Shown: positions 1 through 8,769, numbered from the stretch's first letter. The stretch is DNA of 64,000 bases from Olsenella_K absiana (GCF_036408855.1 NZ_JAZGJQ010000002.1:124001-188000), one strand, 5' to 3'. The notes: a model not told the origin generated them from the letters alone. Made by a program: numbers and translations.

Positions 1-275
1 TCGTCGCGCACGACCTTCTCGGCGTGGCGGACGAGGCGCAGCTGGCGGTGCGTGAGGCGGGGACGCTTGCCCACCTCCCTGCCGACGGCCTTCTCGACCT
101 GGTACTCCTCGAGCAGGCGGGCTGCGACCTGGACGTCCTCGGGGACGTTTCTCCCCTCCGCCGCGCGGTGGATGAGCGGCCCCCTGCCGAGCCAGGCGAC
201 GAAGCTCCGCACGAGCCACACCACGAGCCTGATGGCGAGAAGGACCAGGAGAAGGCTGACGAGTGACCAGAACAT
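1..275 (-). CDS. Partial membrane-anchored protein, C-terminus outside window
   Basis: The ORF runs leftwards off the window edge. Its ATG is preceded by a good GGAGGTG ribosome site about six bases upstream. The visible 91 residues begin with one strongly hydrophobic segment (about residues 3-25, Leu/Val-rich), followed by a charged, helical, cytoplasmic-looking stretch rich in Arg, Glu and Val. No motif identifies a family, so I assign no function. It is divergently oriented from the DEAD-box helicase gene. Confidence 0.6.
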   Translation of the reverse strand, partial: MFWSLVSLLLVLLAIRLVVWLVRSFVAWLGRGPLIHRAAEGRNVPEDVQVAARLLEEYQVEKAVGREVGKRPRLTHRQLRLVRHAEKVVRD

Positions 276-577
276 GCCAGGACACCTCCACGGACGTGTA
301 CGCGCAGCTCCGAATGCCCGCGCGCTCCGCCTGACCCTACCATGAGCGGGGCGCGCTGTCACGCCCGCACGGTAGCCGACCCCTCGCGTCCAGCCGGCCC
401 GCACGCGGGGCGCGAGCGGGGCGAAAGGCCCCGCGGGCGCCCGAGATACGTTGTTTTCGCAGATACCGCCGCATGCAGCCCCGGAGGGGGACGGCGCGAA
501 CGTAGAGTAGGACGGCTTTGCAACCACGACGGCCCGTCGCACGCGACGCGGTACGCAACCAATCGGAGTCACAACAC
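276..577. other. Intergenic region between divergent genes
   Basis: About 300 bases separate the partial membrane protein from the helicase. The stretch holds several GC-rich partial palindromes and must contain the helicase promoter, but I see no convincing -35/-10 pair. A TTG at 518 is in frame with the helicase but has no ribosome site, so I treat the stretch as non-coding leader. Confidence 0.5.
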
Positions 578-2119
578 ATGCCAGACAAGAACAACGCAAG
601 CGCCACCGCCCGCGAGGGCGGCGCGGCCCCCTCGTTCGAGGGGCTCGGCCTCTCCGACCACGCCCTCAAGGCGGTGGCCAGGCTCGGCTACGCGCTGCCC
701 ACCCCCGTGCAGGCCCAGGCCATCCCCGAGGTCCTCGCAGGCAGGGACGTGATGGCGGCCGCCCAGACCGGCACCGGCAAGACCGCCGCCTTCCTCCTCC
801 CCACCCTCGACGCCCTCCCCCACGCCAGGCGCGGCCAGGGCCCCCTCATGCTCGTGCTCACGCCGACGCGCGAGCTCGCCCAGCAGATCGAGGACGTCGC
901 GACCACCGTCTGCGCCGAGACGCACCACCGCGTCACCGTCGTCGTGGGCGGGCTCTCCTACGAGCCGCAGCGCCAGGCCCTCAAGCGCGGCGTCGACCTG
1001 CTCGTAGCCACGCCCGGACGTCTGATCGACCTCATCGAGCAGGGCGCCTGCGACCTCTCCCGCGTCGAGGTGCTCGTGCTGGACGAGGCCGACCGCATGC
1101 TCGACATGGGCTTCCTGCCCGACATGCGCAAGATCGTGGCGCGCTGCCCAGATGAGCGCCAGACGCTGCTCTTCTCGGCAACCCTCGACGACCACGTGCT
1201 CGACAACACCAAGGCGCTCGTGCGCGACCCCGCCCGCATCGAGATCGCGCCGAAGGGCTCCGCCGCCGAGACCGTCGAGCAGTACGTGCTCGGCACCTCC
1301 CGCGACGCCAAGAAGCGCCTGCTCAGGCAGATCCTCAAGCGCGAGGGCTCGAAGCGCGTGATCGTCTTCACCAACGGCAAGCACCGCGCGGACTTCATCT
1401 GCCGCAAGCTGCGCCAGGACGGCGTCAGCTGCGCGCCGATCCACGGCAACCGCTCGCAGAACCAGCGCGCCCGCGCGCTCCAGCAGTTCGCCGACGGCGA
1501 GGTGGACGTCCTCGTGGCGACCGACGTGCTCGCGCGTGGCATCGACGTGCCGGACGTCTCCTATGTGATCAACCTCGACGTCCCCACCGACGACCCGGAG
1601 AGCTACATCCACCGCATCGGCCGCACCGGGCGGGCCGGTGAGGCGGGCTGGGCCCTCACGTTCGTGACCGAGGAGGACTACCTCGACCTGCGCGACGTGG
1701 AGAAGCTCATGGGCAAGGTGATTCCTCCCTTCCCGCGCACCGACGGCCTCGACCTGGGCGAGGACCCCTTCGTGCCCGACCCGAGGCGCAACCCGCGCGA
1801 GAAGCTCCCGAGCAAGCGCGCCCGCAAGCAGATGGCCAAGAGGCGCGAGCAGCAGCGCGCGAGCGAGTCGGCCACGAGGACCGTCGGGGGCAAGCGCGAG
1901 TCCACGCCCAAGGAGCGCAAGCGCACCCCCGCCGACGCCAGGAGGGCGACGGAGGGCAACGCCACGCCCAAGCGCAGCTCCGACGCGAGGCGCAGCCAGG
2001 GCAGGCGCGGCCAGTCGCAGAGGCGCCAGCGCCCGGCAGGGACGGCCCAGCCCAAGGCGCCGTCGGCGAGCCGGCAGAAGCACCGTCGCCACCCGGGCGA
2101 CCACGGAGGCAGGCAGTAG
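578..2119 (+). CDS. DEAD-box ATP-dependent RNA helicase, RhlE-like
   Basis: A 513-residue superfamily 2 RNA helicase that unwinds or remodels RNA using ATP in the cytoplasm. In order: a Q motif around residues 20-50, Walker A AQTGTGKT (62-69), PTRELAQQ, ATPGR, the DEAD box (169-172), SAT, the ATDVLARGID segment and the HRIGRTGRAG arginine-finger motif. The last ~110 residues form a basic Lys/Arg/Gln-rich low-complexity tail typical of RhlE/CsdA-type helicases and probably bind RNA. I chose the ATG at 578 because GGAG lies about ten bases upstream and the conserved core starts right after it. A hairpin terminator follows. The family is certain; RhlE versus another DEAD subfamily is inferred from the tail. 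Confidence 0.95.
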   Translation: MPDKNNASATAREGGAAPSFEGLGLSDHALKAVARLGYALPTPVQAQAIPEVLAGRDVMAAAQTGTGKTAAFLLPTLDALPHARRGQGPLMLVLTPTRELAQQIEDVATTVCAETHHRVTVVVGGLSYEPQRQALKRGVDLLVATPGRLIDLIEQGACDLSRVEVLVLDEADRMLDMGFLPDMRKIVARCPDERQTLLFSATLDDHVLDNTKALVRDPARIEIAPKGSAAETVEQYVLGTSRDAKKRLLRQILKREGSKRVIVFTNGKHRADFICRKLRQDGVSCAPIHGNRSQNQRARALQQFADGEVDVLVATDVLARGIDVPDVSYVINLDVPTDDPESYIHRIGRTGRAGEAGWALTFVTEEDYLDLRDVEKLMGKVIPPFPRTDGLDLGEDPFVPDPRRNPREKLPSKRARKQMAKRREQQRASESATRTVGGKRESTPKERKRTPADARRATEGNATPKRSSDARRSQGRRGQSQRRQRPAGTAQPKAPSASRQKHRRHPGDHGGRQ

Positions 2120-2141
2120 CGGAGCGCAACGTAGCAGGAGA

Positions 2142-2173
2142 GGGGGCGCGGCCCGGTCGGGCCGCGCCCCCTT
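2142..2173. terminator. Strong GC hairpin between convergent genes
   Basis: A near-perfect stem of 12-13 pairs (GGGGGCGCGGCCC with its complement) and a four-base loop lies between the helicase and the oppositely oriented dCMP deaminase. The T-tract is weak on both sides. It probably terminates both genes. Confidence 0.65.
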
Positions 2174-2227
2174 GCGTCTCGGTCTCAGCCCCCTCGCGCG
2201 CCCAGGGGCGCGGCTGCCCTCGCGGGG

Positions 2228-2698
2228 CTACGCCGGCACGGCGACCCTGCGGTAGGTGACGCCGCAGGTGTCGAGGCAGCGGCGCGAGATCTGGTTGTCC
2301 AGGGTGCCCTCGTACTTGTCGTCCAGGTAGACCACCTCGCCGACGCCAGCCTGCACCAGGAGCTTCGCGCACTCGTGGCAGGGGAAGAGCGTCACATAGA
2401 CCGTGGCGCCCTGCATGTCCTTGAGCGAGCCGCGGTAGTTGAGGACGGCGTTGGCCTCGGCGTGCACCACGTAGCTGTGCTTGTCGCGCAGCGGGTCATC
2501 GCTCGAGCCCCACGGGAAGTCGTCGTCGTTGATCGCCGAGGGGGTCCCGTTGTACCCCACGGACAAGATCCTGTGGTTGGTGTCCGCGATGCAGGCCCCG
2601 ACCTGCGTGATGGGATCCTTGCTCCTCAGCGAGGCCGCGATGGCGACCCTCATGAAGAACTCGTCCCACGAGATTACGTCCCTGCGCTTGTCAGGCAT
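2228..2698 (-). CDS. Deoxycytidylate (dCMP) deaminase, ComEB-like
   Basis: A 156-residue zinc-dependent deaminase converting dCMP to dUMP, which feeds thymidylate synthesis. It carries the zinc and catalytic signature HAE (residues 79-81) and PCHEC (106-110), and the N-terminal half has the usual dCMP deaminase SKDPITQVGA and GYNGTPS segments. The ATG at 2698 has a purine-rich site (GGGGGAG) directly upstream; the longer frame extending further upstream is a shadow of the neighbouring gene. Length and motif order match dCMP deaminases rather than cytidine or tRNA-adenosine deaminases. Confidence 0.92.
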   Translation of the reverse strand: MPDKRRDVISWDEFFMRVAIAASLRSKDPITQVGACIADTNHRILSVGYNGTPSAINDDDFPWGSSDDPLRDKHSYVVHAEANAVLNYRGSLKDMQGATVYVTLFPCHECAKLLVQAGVGEVVYLDDKYEGTLDNQISRRCLDTCGVTYRRVAVPA

Positions 2699-2754
2699 CT
2701 CTCCCCCTCGTCCGCCCGTGCCCGGCGCCGTAAGGGGCGCCGCTGGGCACCGGT

Positions 2755-3300
2755 CTACTCCTTCGCGCTCGGTATGTCCATGAGCTCGAAGCGCCAGCGC
2801 TGCCGGGCCTCGGGGTGCCTCTCGGCGTCCACCTCGGAGAGGAACATGCCCTCCGGCCTCACCCACAGCGAGCCGTCGCCGTAGAGCTTGCGGTACACCA
2901 CGCACCGCTCGCCCGTCTCGGAGTCCGTGGCGACCCCTTCGACGAGGTAGTAGTCGCCCTTGAAGTGGCGGTAGACCCGGTGCGGCAGCACCTTGCGCGC
3001 CCCTGCCGGCTCCTTCGCCCCACGCGCGAGCGCGAGGAAGGGCTGCTCGGAGACGGACCTCCCGGTCGCGGCGGGACTCTCGGTCGCGGCGGCCGCCTCG
3101 CGCTCCGCCAGGCACTCCCCCAGGCATCGCTTCACCTTCGACTTGCAGTGCCCACACTTGGAGCCAGCGCCGGTGGCGGAGCGCACCTCCTTGTAGGTGC
3201 GGGCCCCTCCCTCGACGGCACGGCGCACGTCGGCGCGCGTGACGTGCTTGCACTCGCAGACGACCTCGTCGCCCTTCTCGCCCCGCCTCTTCGAGCCCAT
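2755..3300 (-). CDS. BFD-like [2Fe-2S] domain fused to DUF1653 domain
   Basis: A 181-residue protein with two recognisable parts. Residues ~13-60 carry a CxC (C15, C17) and CxxC (C49, C52) arrangement like the [2Fe-2S]-binding BFD domain of bacterioferritin-associated ferredoxin and NirB/NifU-type proteins. After an Ala-rich linker, residues ~110-165 match the DUF1653 pattern: YRHFKG, an SETGE..VVYR stretch, LYGDGSLWVRP and a MF..EV ending. DUF1653 usually occurs alone. The ATG at 3300 is internal to a longer frame and chosen because the conserved Cys pair begins 15 residues later. The combination suggests an Fe-S-sensing or electron-transfer role, but the function is unknown. Confidence 0.8.
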   Translation of the reverse strand: MGSKRRGEKGDEVVCECKHVTRADVRRAVEGGARTYKEVRSATGAGSKCGHCKSKVKRCLGECLAEREAAAATESPAATGRSVSEQPFLALARGAKEPAGARKVLPHRVYRHFKGDYYLVEGVATDSETGERCVVYRKLYGDGSLWVRPEGMFLSEVDAERHPEARQRWRFELMDIPSAKE

Positions 3301-3431
3301 GGAGCCCCCTTCCCGACGGCATGCGTCCTGCCACGGTACAACCGGGCGCCCCGCCCGCCAACCAGACGCCGCGGCCCCGCCGCAGACGGTGACGCGACGG
3401 GGCCGGACGGGACGTGCGACGGGCGATTCGC

Positions 3432-4169
3432 CTACTCGAAGAGCGTGGCGACGAGGACCAGGGCGAAGCCGCAGGCGACGCCCGCCGCCGACGCCCACGC
3501 CGGCTTGGTGCGGGCGACGTGCGGCACGAGCTCCACGAAGGCGATGTAGAGGATCATGCCGAAGGCGACGCAGGTCAGCATCTCCATGACGTGCCCGGAG
3601 ACGTAGCCCCTGAGAAGCATCATCACGAGGCCGCCGGCGACTGTGGAGAGCAGCGCCCCGCCGAAGGCCAGCGACTTGACGCCGCGCCCCTCCGTGCGCA
3701 GCGCCGTGAAGACGAGCATGCCCATGGGGATGTTGTGCAGCGCCACGCCGAAGGCGTAGACGAGCCCCTGCTGCAGGGAGACGCTGGCGAGGGCGTACAT
3801 GGCCATGCCCTCGACCAGGTTGTGGAGCGCGAGGGCGACGACCGAGAGCAGGCCGATGTGGGCGTCGATCGCGTCCTCCGAGACGTGGTGCTCGTGGGCC
3901 GCCGCGTCGTCGTGGTCGGGGACGAAGAGCTCGAGGAGGGCGAGGAGCCCGAAGCCCGCGCCGACGAGCAGAAGCGCGCTCGCGGCGCCCGCCTCGCCCG
4001 CGAACTCTACGGCCTCGGGACCGAGGTCGAAGAGGGCGAGCGCGAGGATGGCGCCGAGCGCCAGCGCCGAGGAGGCGTGGCTCAGGCGGTGCGGGTCGCG
4101 GAAGAGCTTGACGAAGAGAGCCCCGACGGCCATGGACATGCCGGCGAGGAAGGTGACGAGGAGTTCCAA
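3432..4169 (-). CDS. ZIP-family divalent metal transporter (ZupT-like)
   Basis: A 245-residue polytopic membrane protein with about eight hydrophobic segments. The two conserved metal-site helices carry HNLVEG (116-121) and HNIPMG (145-150). A His/Asp-rich loop (DHDD and HEHH, residues ~86-95) before them is the usual variable metal-binding loop. ZIP proteins import Zn, Fe or Mn into the cytoplasm; the metal cannot be read from sequence. The gene is upstream of the BFD-DUF1653 gene in the same direction with a 131-base gap, so co-transcription is possible. Confidence 0.92.
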   Translation of the reverse strand: MELLVTFLAGMSMAVGALFVKLFRDPHRLSHASSALALGAILALALFDLGPEAVEFAGEAGAASALLLVGAGFGLLALLELFVPDHDDAAAHEHHVSEDAIDAHIGLLSVVALALHNLVEGMAMYALASVSLQQGLVYAFGVALHNIPMGMLVFTALRTEGRGVKSLAFGGALLSTVAGGLVMMLLRGYVSGHVMEMLTCVAFGMILYIAFVELVPHVARTKPAWASAAGVACGFALVLVATLFE

Positions 4170-4402
4170 GGTGCAGCCTCCGAGTTTCGAGGGTGGGCTT
4201 CGGCTCGGCCGGCTAGGCGGGAGCAGGAGGCGCTCCGGGGCCCTGCACGTCCCCGGCCGCCTGGCGCCTGCGGCGACCGACGGCGGGCGCCAGGCCCGCC
4301 GTCAGGTGCAAGACCTTACCGCAAGGCCCTCGCGCAAAGCTTCCCCCGACGCCTCCTCCAAGGAACCTGCACTATGTATTACCTGCTCATATGTTTGAAC
4401 GC

Positions 4403-5686
4403 TCAGGCCTTTGGCCGCTCCTCGGCCGCCTTGGGGGCGCCCCGGTCGACCCCCTTCGCCCCCTCCTGCACCGCCGCAAGGGCCTCCGCCGCCTGGGCCG
4501 CGTCGACGCTCGCGCCCTCGCAGGCCTTCTCGGCCTCCTCGACGCGCGCCTCGAGGTCCCTCGTGCGGCCCCTCGCATCCGCGAGGGCGGCGCGGGCCTC
4601 GCCGGCGATCCACTCGGCCTTCGCGCGCTCCTGGCTGGCCGCGTCGACCTTCGCCTGAGCCGCGTTGCCGCTCTCGATCGCGCGCGCGAGAGCCTCCGCC
4701 GCCTCGTCGCGGCGCGCCCAGGCCTCCTGCGCGATGGCGCCGAGGCGCTCCTCCTCGGTGCGACGGCTGCGAACGGACGCCTCCTCGCGGGAGAGGCGCC
4801 CCTTGGCGGCCTCCTCGGCCTCGCGGGCCTCCGCGAGCGCCCTGCGCGCGTCCGCGAGCGCGTCCTGGAGCTGCTCGGCCGTGTCGGCCGTCCTCTCCGC
4901 GGCCCCGCGGGCGCGCGCGAGCCGGGCCGCCAGGGCGCGCTCCTCGAGCCCGCCGGGCTCGAGGAGGCAGGGCAGCAGCTGCGCGACCTCCTCGCGCCAC
5001 CAGCGCCAGTCGTGGCTCACGTCCGTTCCCCAGTACTCGAAGGTCGCCGGGATCCTGCAGGCCGCGAGCGCGCCCTCGAGCGCGCGCTGCGTGTCCGCGC
5101 CCGTCTCGCTGCCGTGGGTCCCGCAGACGAAGGCGAGCGGCTTGCCGGCGAGCTCCGCCATCGCCTCGTCACCGAGGGACGCCACGATGTCGACGGGCGA
5201 GAAGGACAGCCAGCCCTCGTCGAGGTCACCGTCCACGAAGGCGCGCACGTCGTAGGTGCCCGAGACCGCGAGCAGCCCGCCGTAGAGGTCGGGGCGGCGC
5301 AGCATCTCGACCGCAGCGTTCATCGCGCCCATCCCGACGCCCACGAGCAGCGGAAGCTCGTCGGCGGAGGAGACGGCCGAGACGTAGTCGTGGAGCTCGC
5401 CCTCGACGTAGGCGAAGTAGGAGCCGACGCTCCCCACGCGGTAGCCCTGGTCGGCCGTGCGGAAGTACCAGCCCTCGTCGTCGGCGGAGTCCGTGGCGAA
5501 GAGCTGGACGCGCCCCTCCCCGACCAGGTCCGAGAGCCGCTCGATCATGCCGTGGTTCTCCCAGCTCGTACACGAGGCGTCCCCCTCGGGGAACACGATC
5601 ACGGGACGGCCGGCGTCGCCGTAGACCACGACGTCGAAGTCCTTCTCCGCACTCGCGCTGGTGAGCGTCACGTCAGCAACGTACAT
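4403..5686 (-). CDS. Esterase-D-like alpha/beta hydrolase without nucleophile Ser, fused to coiled coil
   Basis: A 427-residue protein. Residues 1-240 look like an esterase-D/antigen-85-type alpha/beta hydrolase, including the nucleophile elbow and the late GTDVSHDWRWWR motif with the usual His (H225). The elbow reads GVGMG (116-120): the catalytic serine is replaced by Gly118 (codon GGG at 5335-5333), so hydrolysis is unlikely. Residues ~245-420 are a long Ala/Glu/Arg heptad-type coiled coil. The ATG at 5686 has a GGAGG site; an upstream in-frame ATG at 5734 lacks one. The likely role is binding or scaffolding. The assignment is by fold motif, and the loss of Ser is read directly. Confidence 0.8.
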   Translation of the reverse strand: MYVADVTLTSASAEKDFDVVVYGDAGRPVIVFPEGDASCTSWENHGMIERLSDLVGEGRVQLFATDSADDEGWYFRTADQGYRVGSVGSYFAYVEGELHDYVSAVSSADELPLLVGVGMGAMNAAVEMLRRPDLYGGLLAVSGTYDVRAFVDGDLDEGWLSFSPVDIVASLGDEAMAELAGKPLAFVCGTHGSETGADTQRALEGALAACRIPATFEYWGTDVSHDWRWWREEVAQLLPCLLEPGGLEERALAARLARARGAAERTADTAEQLQDALADARRALAEAREAEEAAKGRLSREEASVRSRRTEEERLGAIAQEAWARRDEAAEALARAIESGNAAQAKVDAASQERAKAEWIAGEARAALADARGRTRDLEARVEEAEKACEGASVDAAQAAEALAAVQEGAKGVDRGAPKAAEERPKA

Positions 5687-5797
5687 GGGACCTCCGATCG
5701 ATGCAGTCGCGTTCTGTTGTGAGAGGCCGCACATGCGGCCGGGGACCTCTGGCGGCAGGACGCGTCGCAGGCGGCAGGCGCCCCTGGCGGCCCCGGG

Positions 5798-6214
5798 CTA
5801 GGCCTCGGGGCCGCCGCCCGTCGCGGGAAGCGTCCCGTCCTCCTGGGCACGCCTGATCGCGTACTCCATCCTCTGGACCATCGGGTCCACCGAGGAGCCC
5901 GGCGCCGCGTGCTCGGTCCTGGACATCTGCTGGACGAGGGCCTCGAGCGGGTCGTTCTTGGCGTCCTCGGTCGGCTCGTAGCCCACGACGTCGTAGCCGG
6001 CCGCGCCGAGGGCCATGCCCACGATCGAGAGGTCGATGCCGGCGTCGCGCGCGAGGTCGGCCAGGGTGCGGTCCCCGTCGAGGTCGGCAAGGCCCAGTTC
6101 GCCCACCAGCTCGCCCGCCTCCGGGCACCGCCGCACGAGCTCGCGCGGCGTCCAGCCCAGGTCGATCGTGCGCGCCTCGTGGGCGGGGCCCGCCATAGCG
6201 TCTAGCTCAGCCAT
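5798..6214 (-). CDS. DUF1858/ScdA-N-like small protein
   Basis: A 138-residue protein whose residues ~15-75 resemble the DUF1858/ScdA N-terminal helical domain: a TPRELVRRCPEAGELVGELGL segment, then TLADLARDAGIDL. The Cys pair usual in that family is missing. The C-terminal half is charged with no known motif. It lies 21 bases downstream of the deformylase-like gene in the same direction, so both may share a transcript with the CobW gene. Function unknown. Confidence 0.6.
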   Translation of the reverse strand: MAELDAMAGPAHEARTIDLGWTPRELVRRCPEAGELVGELGLADLDGDRTLADLARDAGIDLSIVGMALGAAGYDVVGYEPTEDAKNDPLEALVQQMSRTEHAAPGSSVDPMVQRMEYAIRRAQEDGTLPATGGGPEA

Positions 6215-6235
6215 CTGCCATCCCCTCCAGGCGCC

Positions 6236-6655
6236 CTAGACGAGCTTGCCGTTGCAGTGGTCGATCATGTGCTGGACCATCTCCGCGGTCCAGCCGGTGA
6301 AGTCGCGCTTGCGCTCGACGAGCTTGCCGTCCTGGAGCTCCTCGTAGGCGACCTTGACCTTGGTGTAGCGCGTCACCTTGGACGGCTCGTCGCGCGTGAG
6401 GCAGCCCTCCTCGACCCTGAAGGCCTTGAGGCCCATCATGAGGCGGGGGTTGTACAGCACGTGCGGGTTACGCTCGTCGTCCAGGTAGACGCAGACGGCC
6501 TTGCAGACGCCGATCTGGTTGGCGGCGAGGCAGGCCGCGTCGTCGATCGTAGCAACCGTGTCGACGAGGTCCTGGGCTACCGCGGCGTCCTCCGCCGTGG
6601 CGCGCTGGCAGCGCTTGGAGAGGACGGCTTCGTCCCTCACGAGATCTCTGACCAT
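6236..6655 (-). CDS. Peptide-deformylase-like protein lacking the catalytic Glu
   Basis: A 139-residue member of the polypeptide deformylase family, shorter than usual. Motif 1 is ACLAANQIG (41-49), motif 2 is EGCL (83-86), and motif 3, normally HExDH, reads HMIDH (129-133). Cys and both His metal ligands are present, but the catalytic Glu is Met130; the codon is ATG on re-reading. In characterised deformylases that Glu is needed for catalysis, so this copy is probably inactive as a deformylase or does other metal-related work. It sits 87 bases downstream of a CobW/COG0523 GTPase. Deformylase paralogues next to such GTPases are known in metal-limitation loci. Confidence 0.82.
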   Translation of the reverse strand: MVRDLVRDEAVLSKRCQRATAEDAAVAQDLVDTVATIDDAACLAANQIGVCKAVCVYLDDERNPHVLYNPRLMMGLKAFRVEEGCLTRDEPSKVTRYTKVKVAYEELQDGKLVERKRDFTGWTAEMVQHMIDHCNGKLV

Positions 6656-6742
6656 GGGGTGCTCCTCCTTGTCCGGGCCGGCCGCGGGCCGGCCTCAGGT
6701 GCTCGCGCGCCGGCCGCGGGCCGGCGCAGGCTCGTTTGCCGG

Positions 6743-7906
6743 CTAGTCCGCCGGCGTCCACTCGGTCTCGGGCTCCCAGTCGACGAGGCACCTGTCGAGC
6801 CCCGCGACGAGCGCGTCCTTGTCCATGCCGCGGCCGATCACGCAGATCTTGGTCATGCGGTCGCCACAGACGGGGTCCCAGTCCTCGAGCAGCTCGGGGT
6901 TCTCCTCGAGCATCTGGCGCTTCTCGTCCGCGGGGGCGGAGTCCACGAAGAGACCGTTCTCCGAGAGGGTCACGCGCTGGCCGGCCTGCTCGAAGACGTA
7001 GCACATGTCGGGATCCTGGGCCGCCCACAGCATGCCCTTGGAGCGCACCACGCTGTCCGGCCAGGTCTGCACGTAGCTGGAGAGGGCGTCGACGTCGAAG
7101 GGCTTGCGGCGCTCGTACACGAAGGTGGAGATGCCGTACTCCAGGACCTCCGGGTCCTCGTGCTCCTCCGGGTGCTCCATGGCGTCCATCCACGCGGCGG
7201 AGTTGTAGGCCTTCTCGAAGTCGAAGCGGCCGGTGTCGAGCAGCTCGCCCATCGGCACGTCGCCGCGGGTAGCCTCCACGATGACCGCGTCCCTCTGCAG
7301 GCTGCGGACGATCGCCTTGAGCTCCTTGATCTGCTCGGGCGTGACCGTGTCCGTCTTGTTGAGCACGACCGTGGTGCAGAACTCGATCTGCTGGATGAGC
7401 AGGGCCTCGATGTCGTCCTCGCCGACGTCCTCGGCGAGGAGGTCCTTACCGCCGTTGAACTCGTCGAACATGCGCGCGCAGTCGACGACCGCGACGATGT
7501 TGTCGAGCCGCATCGGCGCGTCCCCGCCGTACTTCTCCTGGTCGCAGAAGGCCGAGATGGTGTAGGCGATGGGGATGGGCTCGCAGATGCCGGAGGCCTC
7601 GATCACGATGTAGTCGAAGTCCCCGGTGTTGGCGATGGCCTGCAGCTGGTTGGTGAGGTCGTTCGAGAGCGTGCAGCACAGGCAGCCGTTGGTCATGGGT
7701 ATGAGCTCGTCCGTCTGGGACAGCCCCCCGTTCTTGATCAGGCTGGCGTCCACGTTGACCTCGCCGATGTCGTTCACGATGACAGCGGCGCGGATGCCCT
7801 CGTCGTTGGCGAGGATGTGGTTGAGCAGCGTCGTCTTGCCGGCGCCGAGGTAGCCCGTCAGCAGGACGATCTTGACCTGCTTCCGGGGCTTGCGGTTGAG
7901 CTTCAT
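6743..7906 (-). CDS. CobW/COG0523-family metallochaperone GTPase
   Basis: A 387-residue G3E GTPase. Walker A is GYLGAGKT (18-25), the family's metal-binding CxCC is NGCLCC (Cys 75, 77, 78), an NKTD guanine motif follows, and the C-terminal CobW domain is complete. These proteins insert or traffic metals, often Zn, using GTP. The start is the ATG at 7906 with GGGAGTGAG upstream. An acidic/His-rich insert (HPEEHEDPE) lies between the two domains. The downstream deformylase-like gene suggests a metal-stress unit; no Zur-type operator was recognised by eye. Confidence 0.92.
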   Translation of the reverse strand: MKLNRKPRKQVKIVLLTGYLGAGKTTLLNHILANDEGIRAAVIVNDIGEVNVDASLIKNGGLSQTDELIPMTNGCLCCTLSNDLTNQLQAIANTGDFDYIVIEASGICEPIPIAYTISAFCDQEKYGGDAPMRLDNIVAVVDCARMFDEFNGGKDLLAEDVGEDDIEALLIQQIEFCTTVVLNKTDTVTPEQIKELKAIVRSLQRDAVIVEATRGDVPMGELLDTGRFDFEKAYNSAAWMDAMEHPEEHEDPEVLEYGISTFVYERRKPFDVDALSSYVQTWPDSVVRSKGMLWAAQDPDMCYVFEQAGQRVTLSENGLFVDSAPADEKRQMLEENPELLEDWDPVCGDRMTKICVIGRGMDKDALVAGLDRCLVDWEPETEWTPAD

Positions 7907-8144
7907 GTGAGCCTCACTCCCGTTCGGGAACTCTAGGTCCAGAGGGCGGCGCTGGCACCCGGGCCCGAGCGGTCCTCCCCGTGACAGCCAATGGTAGCGC
8001 CCCGGGAGGGGCCGTCCGCGCGCCGGCCGTCGATTCCAGACGATACCCAAGAGCCGCGAGGCCCATACGCCGCGGTGCCAAGCGCCCGGGCGAGAAGGAC
8101 CCGCGCCCCGGGCGTCGCCCGCCGCGCAGGCGCGCCCGGGCGGC

Positions 8145-8726
8145 CTAGCCCTCGCGGAAGGCGATGGTGCCGGTGGCGGGGTCCATGGCCTCGACGATCG
8201 CGAGCGAGTCCACGCGCAGCCCCTCGCCCCTGAGGCGGGCGCCGCCGGGCTGGAAGCCCTTCTCCACCGCGATGCCCACCCCCTCGACCGTCGCGCCGGC
8301 CTGGCGGCAGATCTCGACGAGGCCGTCGATCGCGCAGCCGTTGGCGAGGAAGTCGTCCACGATCAGGACGTGGTCGGCGGGGCCGAGGAAGCGCCGGGAG
8401 ACGATCACGTCGTAGGTGCGCCGGTGGGTGAAGGAGGTCACCTTGGCCGTGAGGACCTCGCCCGTGAGGTTGATGCTCTGGCTCTTCTTCGCGAAAACGG
8501 CCGGCACGCCGAACTCGGCGGCGACGATGGCCGCGATGCCGATGCCGCTCGCCTCGATGGTCAGGATCTTGTTCACGGGGGCGTCCGCGAAGTCCTCGTG
8601 CCACTGGCGGGCCATCTCCTGGAACAGGCCCACGTCCATCTGGTGGTTGATGAAGGAGTCCACCTTCAGGACGTCTCCGTCCACCACGATGCCGTCCCGC
8701 CTGATGCGCTCCTCCAGAAGCCTCAT
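8145..8726 (-). CDS. xpt: Xanthine phosphoribosyltransferase
   Basis: A 193-residue cytoplasmic purine-salvage enzyme converting xanthine and PRPP to XMP. The N-terminus (MRLLEERIRRDG, then VLKVDSFINHQMD) is the Xpt signature, and the PRPP-binding motif VLIVDDFLANG spans 120-130. The ATG at 8726 fits the usual start and length. It follows the purH-type gene in the same direction but is separated by a strong hairpin (8770-8804), so it may have its own promoter. No purine riboswitch was recognised in the short leader. Confidence 0.93.
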   Translation of the reverse strand: MRLLEERIRRDGIVVDGDVLKVDSFINHQMDVGLFQEMARQWHEDFADAPVNKILTIEASGIGIAAIVAAEFGVPAVFAKKSQSINLTGEVLTAKVTSFTHRRTYDVIVSRRFLGPADHVLIVDDFLANGCAIDGLVEICRQAGATVEGVGIAVEKGFQPGGARLRGEGLRVDSLAIVEAMDPATGTIAFREG

Positions 8727-8769
8727 GTCCGACCACCCCTCGTCGCCTGTGTAGGCAGACAAGGATAGC

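Noticed and set aside
518..577. A TTG start extending the helicase by 20 residues
   Set aside because: No ribosome site; the ATG at 578 is well placed and the family's conserved part begins later.
569..2104. A 511-codon open frame opposite the DEAD-box helicase
   Set aside because: It is a GC-rich shadow frame of a clear helicase; its sequence is low-complexity Ala/Gly/Leu/Val and matches nothing.
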